This document shows positions 34,706-44,992 of a stretch of DNA of 45,440 nucleotides, piece after piece. Position numbers and translations under genes: made by a program. The notes under the pieces were generated by a model. The model saw only the letters and a list, made by a program, of their open reading frames with translations, had not been told where the DNA came from and did not search any database. The stretch lies in assembly GCA_004369085.1 (NCBI GenBank), contig ML210335.1:14786-60225 (forward strand), given 5' to 3'. Position 1 is the first letter of the stretch, and each line of letters starts with the position of its first letter. The stretch comes from Coprinopsis marcescibilis. Taxonomy: Eukaryota; Basidiomycota; Agaricomycetes; Agaricales; Psathyrellaceae.

Positions 34706-35900
34706 CTGGAAGCACGTGAGCCTTCTACGAAGTTTGCGTTTTCTGAGATAGTTACCTGAATCCAGAGTACGGAGGCTGAGTAGAATTGGTTAGCGCAGTG
34801 CGAGCAATGAATGACACGGGAGATGTGCTATTACCTTGAACATACTATTAATTTCCGGGGCATGCCAGAGATTAGAACATTCGTCGCCATTCTGGCAGTC
34901 GAAGACGCTCACCTTCAAGGCCTGTTCCGCAGTTCTGACCTTCATCTTCCCCCCAGAGCCGTCCCGTTCTCAGTGAGATATCCTCCTTCTCCTACTAGAC
35001 TACCAAAACTGCCGGATGACAAACTGGTTGCGTAGTGGAACGAATGCCGGTAAGAAACGAGGACCCAAGAGTACATCAACTTCGTTAATGTTCCTCTGGA
35101 GGGTGGGCTTCGTACAGGCGTCCCGAGGAAGTGGCCAGGTGGTGATGCGACGACAACGAGAAGAGGGATGAGCTGTATTCGAGAAAGGCTGCTTTCGGGG
35201 TTGTTTGACTGTCGTGTGTGCAGCGCGCGGAATTAAGCCCGACTAATTTTCCACGCTTCTGACTCGGCAGCTTTTGCGGACCTAACGCAGCCCAACCGCA
35301 GGCCCAGACATCGTGGATTAGATATCTCATGTAGACCTTGGGGTATTTCTATTTCTCTCGCAGAATTAATGTTTGGACAGCCTGCATAGGAGGAGTCTGC
35401 ACCATTGGCTTGCTGACGCTGCGTCAAGACCCAAATCGGAAGGCTCGGGGGTTGTTGTGGATGATTGGTACCACTGTTGAGTATCTCTTGGCCTTCGTCT
35501 GGACTCTGTTCAAACGTTCAAGCAGAGTGTATATGCCCTACCGGGCCGGTCAAGCAACATCTAAGAGTTAACAGAGCAGAGATGGGCTCAAGAGCGCTTA
35601 CGTGGCGATTTAATTCTGCTTCTCAGAACGCTTGTGGCAACTACCTCCTGGGTTTTGGAAAAGGGATGTATGTGTCTGTCCAGTATCGCTGATTGTGGGC
35701 TATTGTGGGCCGATTTGGGCGAGATTGGGCGTTGTGGCGGCCTCAGGCTTCAACATCAATCATTGATGACTTTTCAACGGAGATGTTAGTTACGAGAAGT
35801 TATCAGAGGTTACCAGTCTTTTTACACCCATCGGTTCTATGAGCATGCTGCCCCTTTCCTCCTCACCGTCGCTGGCGCACCCCCATCTAAACTCTGCTAC
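34706..35900. other. Interval without recognised genes; contains a short tandem repeat
   Basis: The left end should hold the first exon and promoter of DUF6533 copy 2. Open frames at 34811-35035 and 35338-35571 have no recognised motif. Close to the right end is the four-copy 10-bp repeat at 35691-35730, then the leader of copy D. Confidence 0.45.
35691..35730. repeat. Four tandem imperfect 10-bp units
   Basis: Four consecutive 10-bp units, gattgtgggc, tattgtgggc, cgatttgggc and gagattgggc, share the ending TGGGC (TTGGGC in the last two). They lie about 170 bp upstream of the ATG of copy D, spaced by one helical turn. Confidence 0.6.
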
Positions 35901-37562
35901 ATGCCGAGAAATATCGCCCGACCGGAATCATCAATATTCGCATTGCTTTTTTGGTTGTTGGCAGTGTCAAGAGTGTCGCTGTGCGCTGAGCTGCTGCTTA
36001 TTTACGACGTAACATCCTCAAGGTTCACTCTCACAAATTTCGACAAGGACGCCAACAACCTTATCGCTGTGACGGAGTCTGTTCCCTACTACAACCGCAC
36101 CCGCTTGGAGTCACTGGATTCCATCGATTGGCCGACTCGTCAACTAAGCTTCGCCTTCAAAGGCAAGTGTCCAGTATAAGCCGAAACCCTTCGGAAATTT
36201 CTATTTGTCGCGACTCGCTGACATGGCTTTCTTCGCGGTTCAGGGACATCGTTCGCCTTCTTTGGCAGTTACGCATTGGCCCCAGCACGCTTCAACAACG
36301 CCCCGGATACATGGCGCGTCGACCAGGCCCCTAGTCAGCTTCTCACCATTTCTTTCCTTTCAAGCCGAATAGGGGAGGGCAGCCAGAAACACGGTCAATG
36401 GTTCACCTCGCCTACACTTCCGGACGGAGATCATGTTGTCGAAATCATGCTGAACGGAAATTTGACGTATTTCCTCCTGGACTTCGCCGTCGTTACAGCA
36501 GGACTCACCGAGGACTTTGATAACGATACGAGGGTTATCGTTGACGATGGGGAAGTGTCAGAGATCTTCTATTGGGGAGCGTGGAACACGGTCACGTTTG
36601 GCTTGGACGCCGACCAGAGCAGAGTCCGGAATTACCCTTTCAAGTTTACAACGCACAGGACGACCACAGTTGGAAGCGGATTCAAATTTCGATTTGCAGG
36701 TAAGTGGAGAATCGAGGCGTCCACCTTACATCTGACACAAGGCTCTCAGGGACTTCTATCAGAATATATGCAATGTACGACCACAGTCGGGCGGGAGAGT
36801 TTAACTTAACATTCACATTGGACGACCAACCATCTCAGGAGCGGAGATTTAGAACCGGCTTTGACCAGCTTCCAGAGGCTCAGCCGGGTTTACAGGACAG
36901 CGTTTTAGAGCTTCCAAACTGGCTGCTCATGGAGTTCACATCGTTAGATGCGGGGGAGCACATTATTACTGCCAACCTTACCCACATCGACAATCAAGAA
37001 CTTATCTTCGACTATCTTGTCTATGCGCCGTCATATCCCAACCTCGCCTCGAAGCCTGTTTTTAGCTCAGGTGATATAAATCCCACTGTTTCGGCTGATG
37101 CGGCCAGTCCAAACTTGGCTGCCATTCTTGGTGGGTCAATAGGCGGTTCATGCTTTGTATTGGGGGCGCTTGTGATAATATTCTTGGTGTGGAGAAGGAC
37201 GCGCAGAAAAGGTAACGTTTTGGCCGTATATTGAATTATCGGATTACTTACCTAACTCCACAGCTCTCAAAGCACTCGGTATTGAGCCTTTTCAGCCCTC
37301 CTACCCCCCTACCTATCAAACTCCGGTACAGACCAAACCAATCGCTCCCCACACGGATTCCACGGTCGACGCGGGAGTAGTTTCGGATAGCTTGAACAAT
37401 TTCCAATCCCTGATCGGTGCGCCAAAATCCGATTCACAACTCCTGGCGGGCGGAGTAGCACCACCAAACCCTAGCCACCGGGTGCGTGATAGTGTTGATA
37501 CATTTAGTCAACCGCCACCAGCATACAGTACGTTGGTACAAGCCAGGTCGGGGGCAGGTTGA
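35901..37562 (+). CDS. Two-ectodomain single-pass membrane protein, copy D
   Basis: Exons 35901-36162, 36244-36699, 36750-37211 and 37264-37562 give 492 residues, with the same three phase-1 introns as the minus-strand copies. Intron 1 starts with GCAAGT, a GC-AG intron. This is the only member with an obvious signal peptide (about residues 1-29, hydrophobic core FALLFWLLAVSRVSL). The first ectodomain starts ELLLIYDVTSSRF and includes TWRVDQ and WFTSPTLPDGDHVVE. The second starts TRVIVDDGEVSEIFYWG and includes GSGFKFRFAG, SIRIYAMY, NWLLMEFTSLDAGEHIITANL and FDYLVYAPSYPNLASKP. The span (about 358-386) ends VWRRTRRK. The tail differs most from the others but keeps IEPF, LIGAPK, SVDTF and PPPAY, and adds a second PY motif (PPTY) near its start. 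The function is unknown; surface location is predicted. Confidence 0.87.
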
Positions 37563-38405
37563 AACTGTAGGCGGCAGCGAGCTGACTACCTATTCAAATT
37601 GTCGCCATCTGTCTGATACTTATGACACTTGTTACCAACCAATCTATTCGGTCCCAATCATGAGAGGACTTTGTGCGCGTCACACACGTAGATAGACTAT
37701 AGTACGTAACTCGGTGCATCAAGCGACTCACCCTCTCGGCGCTGGATATGTTTGCGCATGGGAGCAGTGGCCGGGGAATGGATGCCGAAGGCTTTCTGCT
37801 GCGCAATTTCGTTCCTCCGAAGCTTTGTTCCAACTATATCCCGTGGCGACAGTGGTTTGAAGAACGTCGTGTTATGATGAACCACAATCAGCCTAATATT
37901 TGCTGAGTCTTGCAAGAGTCTTGTCACGGGATCCGTGGAAGTCAGGACTCCACTTCCATCTCCCCCAGGTCCGACCGGCGCGCGTCGGCTGGCTGGGAGT
38001 CACATGTAACGTCATTCTATTCCCTGTGGGCTTGATTTGTCGCCTCCGACAACTTAAGCTTGTCTGCTTTGTCCACAAGGCTCTCTGAGGTCGAATAGAG
38101 CACAGCATGGTAAATAGTTTACTGGACATTTGGCCGGTCAAAACGAATCTGTAATAGACTAAATATAGATTTCCGCTAGGACCATCAATGATTCCAGCGT
38201 TTAACTTTAAGCAACGTTAGTGTTGCCGCAAGGTAAGGCCGAGGGACCTCAAGGGATATGGTGGCGCACCTTGATGGAATCTCAAGGAACCTTAAGGTCG
38301 TTCACACGCCCATCCATTTTGGGATGTGCTCGCCGACGCCTCAACGTCTGGCAACTCCCAAGGTTATACCGTCGAATAACATGCTAGTATACATATTAAT
38401 TGGAT
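37563..38405. other. Spacer between copy D and the hAT remnant
   Basis: No gene recognised. From about 38240 to 38300 short motifs such as CTCAAGG and CCTTAAGG recur (for example 38281-38298), a pattern seen in subterminal parts of hAT elements. No terminal inverted repeat pair could be identified. Confidence 0.45.
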
Positions 38406-38895
38406 CTAGAATACTTCCATAGTCTTATATGCCTGGTTTATCAAGTCAGAGAGTGTCTGTATACTGCGATTATTGAGTAATTCCTGCAGTGCCGCAGGAT
38501 CCATATCAATCACAGTTAATCCCAAGTCATCTTCTTGAACAACCCACTCATTGCGGAAATCTAACCGCTCAGACTTGTAGTCAAATTTGGAGATTTGGAG
38601 TACCTCCATCATCATGGAGGAGAGCCCATTTCGACGCAATGTATCTGTTTCCTTTGCCGATGAGAACACCCGTTCTGATGGGACAGCCGAAGCCTGTGCA
38701 GGCAACACATCCAATGCAACATTGAATACAAGCCTATGCTCATGACGTTTGCCCTGTTCAGACGTTAACATGGGCATTTAAATAGTATAATTGATTAATT
38801 CTTACCTCCCACCATCTCACCAAGTCAAAGTCTGCAAGAATGTCAGGGTCTGTAATCAACCCTTCATTGCAGTATTTCTCCAGTGCCTCCAACGT
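38406..38895 (-). mobile_element. hAT-family transposase, C-terminal remnant
   Basis: The minus strand reads EKYCNEGLITDPDILADFD then VRWWE, an intron-like GTAAGA...ACAG, and then ALDVLPAQASAVPSERVFSS with LRRNGLSSMMMEVLQISKF. This is the C-terminal dimerisation domain (hATC) of hAT transposases, with the hallmark SERVFS motif. Everything upstream of about residue 30 of the segment (RNase H-like catalytic core, zinc finger) is missing, so it is a truncated, inactive copy. It lies between copies D and E of the membrane family. Confidence 0.82.
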
Positions 38896-39203
38896 TTAGT
38901 TAACTATGTACATAAGTGTTCCGACTCCGAGTCGCCGAGTATGCGGCACTTCTCGGCACCTCCGTGATGGCATCAACGATACAATGGCTTTCGATGATTT
39001 TGCGGAGACAGCGGAGTTATTCGCAATCAGGTCACATCGCGACGAACCAGTGGGTAACTCGTCATCCGCAACGAGGAGGCGACCTATACCTGTCATGCAG
39101 AAGGCGTTCTTTTTCTTCACCTCAAAGTGACGGCAGCTTCTGTATGTTTATTTCGTAGTCAATGGCGCCCTGAGTCCTGACAAATATTTCCTCAGCCTGT
39201 ATC
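38896..39203. other. Short spacer before copy E
   Basis: No recognised gene. A signal-peptide exon for copy E might lie here (a hydrophobic run FFFF near 39107), but the reading phase does not fit the likely splice sites. Confidence 0.4.
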
Positions 39204-40796
39204 ATGGATGTCGCTGATGAAATCCTTCTGATTCACGACAACACCTCCCCAAGATTTACACTGGAGGGCTTCCAATCTGATTCTATGTTGACTGTGTTAA
39301 CGTCGAACTCAACGGATAGCGATGGAATAGGACTTCGGTACCAGAACACTGTCTTTTATAGTGGCATCCCGGTTCGACAAACGCCTTACCCCTCGGTGAA
39401 GTTTACATTCGAAGGTTTGTCGCAGATGCCCATATCCTACGTCACTCCAAAATTAATGGTATACAGGTACTCGTGCTGCACTGTTTGGCAGGTTTCTCTC
39501 CCCGAAGGACTATCCTATTCCACAGGAACGTTCAACCTGGCGCCTCGACAGCGGTCCCGAAACCAACATATCGTCTCAACACCTTCCCGATATAGAGACC
39601 ATGATGGGCCAATGGCTTTCAACTCCTCAGCTTCCGGATGGGGAGCATACACTGGAACTTATTCTTGCGCCCAACAGCATGGTCATGGAGATCGATTTTG
39701 CAGTCGTTAGTGGAGGTTACGCAGAGAAATACGACGATGAGACGACTGTGATCGTAGACGACAACGACACCTCTCAAATTCTATACTGGGGCAACTGGGA
39801 CTACTCAACAACTTCGCCGTACAGTTACCCAACAGTCAAACCATACATTCCTTTCCAAAATGGGACGCATATCGCGAATACAGTGGGTAGTGGGTTTCGC
39901 TTTCGTTTCTTAGGTATAATTGGACCTCATATTTAAGTTATACGTTCGCTAAATTCTGTATAGGGAACTCTGTCGCGATATATGGGGTCTACAGCCGCTT
40001 CCAAAGAGGCTCGTTTGACCTCACCTTCACCATCGACGACGGTCCCCCCGAGTTGAAAACGTTTACCACTCCAGGTCTTTATGTTAACGAAACCTCACCC
40101 CAACCTCCATCTCCGACTGAGCAAAGCATCTGGCTGCCACACTGGCAATTGGTCGAGTTCGTTTCACTTGGACCCGGGGAACACATCATCACCGTCAACT
40201 TGACAAGCCTGGAAAACCACGAATTCATCTTCGATTACCTCACTTATTCTCCCTCTTTCCCCGACCTTGCCTCTAAACCTATTTTTAATGTCTCCGAGCT
40301 GGCACCTACCCCTTTCATACCCCCTGCCCCTTCCGCCCCTGGGCTGCCCTTACCAGCGATACTTGGAGGAGTTCTTGGAGGAGCGTGCACGTTGATCATC
40401 GCTTTCGGATTCGTATTTTTCTTTGTGAAGCGGAAGCGTCCAGCGTCTTCGATTCCCAAGGCTGATCATCATCTTGCGCTGAAAGGTGTGGCAAGCACTA
40501 TTCCTCTCGTCGTCGATATTAATTTATTGCATACAGACATAACACCATTCGACGCCACAGTGACCTCCCTCGGCCTCTCGCAGGCTTGCAACAAGTCGTT
40601 GGGCCAGAGCGGGAGCGGTGCTAGCATGACACAGGTTGAAGATGAGGTGTACGGCAACACGGTCATCGGCAACCCGAAACTATCGCAACCAATGCGTCCA
40701 CAGAACTCGGACGAGTCTCCACCTGATTTCGTTGACCGACGCAGCAGCGTCGACACCTTTGGGGCGCCACCAGCATATCGATCCAGTTTTGGCTGA
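39204..40796 (+). CDS. Two-ectodomain single-pass membrane protein, copy E
   Basis: Exons 39204-39414, 39467-39913, 39964-40485 and 40537-40796 give 479 residues; all three introns are phase 1. The last intron is 51 bp and frame-neutral, so the unspliced frame stays open; splicing restores the DITPFD block found in the other tails. The first ectodomain starts EILLIHDNTSPRF and includes STWRLDSG, WLSTPQLPDGEHTLE and EIDFAVVSGG. The second starts TTVIVDDNDTSQILYWG and includes GSGFRFRFLG, SVAIYGVY, SLGPGEHIITVNLTSL and FDYLTYSPSFPDLASKP. The span (about 349-373) is followed by KRKR. The tail has TPFD, SMTQVE, VIGNPK, RRSSVDTF and PPAYRSSFG. The chosen ATG has no signal peptide, so the true start may be in an upstream exon. 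N-glycosylation sequons occur in the ectodomain. Confidence 0.87.
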
Positions 40797-42336
40797 TCCG
40801 CCCCGTTCAAAGTCATTCAAAGTCAAGGACCTCTCTCAACGACATTTTGGCCTCTGAAACGATCTTGCAGGATCACGGCTAAATTTCCGTCTCCGCCGCA
40901 TGAACTGCGATGAAACATCGTCCGAAACTTTTTTGGTGGACACCGACATAGCTCGACACGCGATGCAAAGTCCCAAGATAGTGTAACCCGGGTCCCGAGA
41001 TGAGAAAAGTTCCTTCAAGTAAGCATACGACATAGTTGCAGGTGTGCTGTTCGCTTGATATGGCTAAATGATACTTCTTCTGTTATTACTGGCAATATCC
41101 TTTATAGTTAGTTAGGTCTGGTGAGCTCGCATACCCATGCTTTCATTGGCGGACGCAATAGCAAGTATTTGCAGAAGCGATCATCGGTTCATCTGGTTTT
41201 GTTCGGGAGTGGGGGATTAATTCTTGTGGTCTAGGCTTTACATGAGGCATGTATATATATATCCTTGTAGCGCTTTTCTCGCGCGTGTTGTAGCTGTTGA
41301 GGCAGAAATTGCTAATTATCCGGCCATCCACTGGTTTGGATGCACAAAACAACGCCGACCAATGAAATCTCCTTCGAAGGTGAACCCCTCCTCGTTATTG
41401 TCCTAAAACGGGCACTAGTTCACTTAACATTGCACTCATAAGTTTATTTTATCCGGTATGCGAAGAGAACATCAGACGCAGACGTAATCCTCGCGGTAGA
41501 AGAGTGACTTGTCGTGTGTCTTTGTACTACTATAGCAAGGCATACTCAGACATCATGTCGGTCTTTGTTCCTACCACATCGACTTCAGCCCACGCATCGA
41601 GTTTTGCTACCATCCCTGCCAGAACAAGTTTCGACTACAGGCTAACTTGCAATGCTGATTAGCGTTTGGCCAGCCAATGGGTGGACATTGCTGTCCTAAT
41701 GATCCAGTTGAGTTAATTTAATGGAACAACCTTCACAGTACAAGGCCCTTTGTCATTGAGAAGTTCTTCTATCATATAGAATGCCTTCTTTTGTCCAGTT
41801 GCATCACATCCAGAAGGCTCGGATAGTGCAACATATTATCTCATTAGAAATAAATGTATTACCGTTGGTCCAGGAATGTCCATCGTGTCTGCGCAATGAA
41901 GCGCCCAAGGTGAAACCACACGCACTGGCCTTTGTGTTGTGTAACATTTCTATGTCCCAGGCACCTGGCAGTAGTTTTAGACATTTGATACTAATTTGCG
42001 ACCCACTACCCTCGTTACTGAGCTTCTGAGCCAATTGAGTACTGCGGGAACCACGGTCCAAGGCCAATCGTCAGTTCTCCTTCTCTCTTCCCGCTCCTCT
42101 GGCCTTCCCAAACTCAAATCTAAACTTCCCTTCTGCAATGAGCCACCCATTTCTGAAATACCATTATCGCATGTGCCGTCGGAAAAACGTCGATAGCCCA
42201 AAATAATCTGAAGCCAATTGGCAATAGGTCGCGATAAAGAAGCGTGGATAGTGGCTCCTTGGAGCGTCTAGCCAGGTGGTATAAAAGAAAAGTGAGGAAG
42301 CATTGCTGGCTTACTTAGTCTTCCTTCGCTTCTAAC
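40797..42336. other. Intergenic, no recognised gene until the tyrosinase promoter
   Basis: About 1.5 kb with no family motif on either strand. A 35-codon frame at 41555-41662 ends in CNAD and was considered and rejected as a pheromone precursor. The right end carries the tyrosinase TATA box. Confidence 0.55.
42280..42287 (+). promoter_or_regulatory. TATA box of the tyrosinase gene
   Basis: TATAAAAG begins 57 bp upstream of the ATG at 42337, followed by a short pyrimidine-rich leader. The spacing is right for a core promoter. Confidence 0.65.
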
Positions 42337-43611
42337 ATGCGCTCCTTGCTCCTTGCTCTTCATTTTTTTGTGCTTGGTTATGTGGTCGCAGCTGTCTTGG
42401 CTAGTCCTGTCGAGGTTGATCCGACCAGCCGTTCGGAAGCCATTGGTGTCCAACATAGTTGCAAAAAGGTCCGCGTTCACAAGGAATGGTGAGCTTGGGC
42501 GATGGTTGATGTGTAAGCCAAAGAATCAGAGCTAACCACTGACGCTATATCCCAGGAGGGACCTGACGAGGTCTGAGCGACTTGGTTACCTCAAAGCAGT
42601 CAAGTGCCTGATGAAACTTCCAGCACGCGAAGAGCGGGAAGCTGTATTCTCGCGGTTTGAGGAATTCCAGGCAACCCACATCTTTCTCACCGAGCGAGTG
42701 CACTCGGTGGGTCAGTTTCTGCCATGGCATCGCCAACTGGGCACGCTGTACAACAACGCCTTACGCGAGGAATGTGGGTATCACGGACCTTCAGCGTACG
42801 TCATAGACGCGTTCTAGTTGGAGTTGGGTCGCTAAAACCTGTCATAGATTTTGGGATTGGTCTCGTGACGCAGATAGTCATCTACCGTACGTCCTCCGAG
42901 GATTTCTTCAGTTACCCTTACCCTACTGACCCACATCTCACAGTTTTAAACACTCTCCGATCTTTGATCCTGTCTATGGTTTCGGCGGAGACGGTGTCCT
43001 CGGCACCTACACCCTCCCACCAGACCCACTGAACATCTCTTTCACGAATGTTGGATGGTACAAAGGATGCATTGGCGACGGGCCATTCAAAGACGTCAAG
43101 GTTCATCGCGGTCCTGGAAAGCTCGCTACAGCCCATTGCATTGTCAGGGGAATCGACGACAGCTGGCGGCCTGGTGTGACGACGATTAACGTCAACGAGG
43201 TTCTCCGGACATCCGAGACCTACGAGCTGTTCAGACTTACCATCGACGAAATTACAAGAGGCCACATTCACGGATCTGGACATGGAATCGTCGGAGGGGA
43301 AATGCTCAATATATACTCAGCCGGTGCAGGTAAGGGTACTTTCAAAACTAAATGGTATTTTGGTGGTTACTGTGTTGCCAGATCCACTATTTTATCTCCA
43401 CCACGCAAACCTTGACCGCATCTGGTGGAAATGGCAGAGCGAGAATCCCCGCAAGAGAATGTATGATCTTTCAGGCCCGACTACCCAAGGAGGGACCGAC
43501 ACGATTACCCTTGATTTTGTCATGGACTTTCCTGCATTGGGACCTAACGTAACTGTTCGTGAGATTATGGATGCGAGCAAAGCTCCCGGATGTTTTACCT
43601 ATGTGTATTAA
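42337..43611 (+). CDS. Secreted tyrosinase (type-3 copper oxidase), short form
   Basis: Five exons (42337-42488, 42556-42795, 42848-42886, 42944-43329, 43382-43611) give 348 residues. A signal peptide (MRSLLLALHFFVLGYVVAAV, cleavage near LAS) predicts secretion. The central tyrosinase domain follows in order: KEWRDL and YLKAVKCL; the CuA site with H92, H100 and H109 (ATHIF, VHSVGQFLPWHR); FWDWSRDAD; then the CuB site with H253 and H257 (HIHGSGHG) and the DPLFYLHHANLDRIWW block. These enzymes oxidise phenols to quinones. Small secreted fungal forms lack the C-terminal lid of the classical mushroom enzyme, and this one ends soon after the domain, so a processed pro-form is unlikely. Whether it has monophenolase or only diphenolase activity cannot be read from sequence. 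All ligand positions seem intact. Confidence 0.95.
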
Positions 43612-43680
43612 TGTACAAAGAGGTATTTAATCTTTAATTAGCAGATTTCAAGTGATTTATTATGCGAACCGTTCAACCTG

Positions 43681-44992
43681 TTAAGACTTATAATAATGTC
43701 GGTAGTCCTCCACAAGACCCGTTATCTCATCCCCACTCAGCTCGTCATCCGAGTCAAAGTCGCTATCACAGCTCGAATATCCATCCATCGTTTCGTCTGG
43801 AAGTGTCCCGCTTGTCCCATATCTGGCACCATCCTCTGACTTAGGTGTCTTTAATCCGTCCTCCTCGACATCCATTTCGTCCGACGATAATTCATCTTCA
43901 TAGGTATCATAGTACTTGTGCTCCACAATTGCCTCACCCGTGTTCGGATCCTGACAGCCTCCCACATGAACCCAAGTAGGCAAATCCTCGATGTAACCGT
44001 TCCCGCTCTCGTCGGACTCATAAGATCCACCATCACCCTCGTTGCCTGATTCCGCGGCATCCTCATGCTCATCTTCGCGCTCAACGTTCCCCACCTCCAC
44101 AGCATCTTCATTTCCCGGACGCGTTACCCACAAATTTGGCCCTTCCCGCTTGGTTTGCCACTTGGAAGGGAAGTTCCTGGTCGTGAACAATACCGCGTCC
44201 TCCAGTAAGCCTTCAATGAACTCGGACCCATCGTGGTCTTCTACGTCCAGTTCCAACCTCCGCCCAAGATATATCTTCCACACGTCGTCATCCTTGATTG
44301 CGGGGCCTGCAAGTTCTTCACGCAGCTCCTCATCCGCAATGGCGAAGATCCCCTCTTCCTCAGAGAAAGTGAGATGGAAAGTGTCGCACATGAGCTGCGT
44401 GGCGCCGCGTTGGATAAGCTCGCAGTATTCGTCTTCGCGATCTATCCACCTATCTGGGACGCGAATTTCTCCAACGTCAAACATTGGAGTTGATCCTCTT
44501 CGTCGTAGAGATCGGTCTGGAAGTGTAGCCTGCGATACTGTCGAGCAACTGAGCGGATTCGGGTCAGGGGTCTGTGGCATAATCAGTTCAACGTGGCAAA
44601 AGGAAAGGAGTCAGAATATACCAGGTATTCTCGCCCACATCCAACACAGACGTCCTCGTCCACTTCCCCGGTGCATTCGAGGCACTTGTATAGCTCGTCA
44701 TAGCCATCCCACATCGGGAAAACAGGCTCGTTGGTATCCTCTCCCTCTGAATCGACATGCTCGTCATCCGCGTTCCTCCCGCCGGCAGCACTCCCATCAT
44801 CCTGTTCAAGCTTCAGCAGCTCCCGGTTCTCTTTAGTTAGTCTCTTAATCTCGATGTCTCTCTTCTCCAATGCTTCTTCCTTTTTCGCAAGTTTCTAGAA
44901 ACGGAGTTCAAACAGAAGATGGACATGGATTTCGATTAACCCACCTTTTTCAGTTCGACGACCTGGCTCGCGAAGTCCGGTTTCTCCGTCAT
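43681..44992 (-). CDS. Coiled-coil, C2C2 zinc-knuckle and acidic-tail protein of unknown function
   Basis: Three exons (44992-44945, 44894-44622, 44571-43681) give 403 residues. A short leader MTEKPDFASQ precedes a charged helix (VVELKKKLAKKEEALEKRDI and on, about residues 11-47) with heptad-like spacing, so probably a coiled coil. An acidic linker follows, then a CX2CX8CX2C knuckle (CLECTGEVDEDVCVGC, about residues 83-98), which could bind zinc. The C-terminal 300 residues contain a compact part (WIDREDEYCELIQRGATQL, FTTRNFPSKWQ) and long Asp/Glu/Ser-rich stretches. Similar coiled-coil plus knuckle plus acidic proteins are common in Agaricomycetes and uncharacterised; a DUF8191-type label is possible but I am not sure. 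No signal peptide or membrane span; a nuclear location is plausible from composition only. It converges on the tyrosinase gene with about 70 bp between stops. Confidence 0.77.

Noticed and set aside
38906..39130. 74-codon frames on both strands before copy E
   Set aside because: Overlapping opposite-strand frames with mirrored composition; no motif, and no phase-compatible link to copy E.
40486..40536. Open frame through the last intron of copy E, suggesting a longer exon
   Set aside because: The 51-bp segment has GT...AG ends at the position of introns in the other four copies, and splicing restores the TPFD block. Similar frame-neutral introns occur at 12565-12621, 26264-26320 and 28002-28061.
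41555..41662. 35-residue frame ending CNAD, considered as a mating pheromone precursor (CaaX end)
   Set aside because: N and D are poor at the a1 and X positions, no internal processing motif is present, and no pheromone receptor gene is seen nearby.
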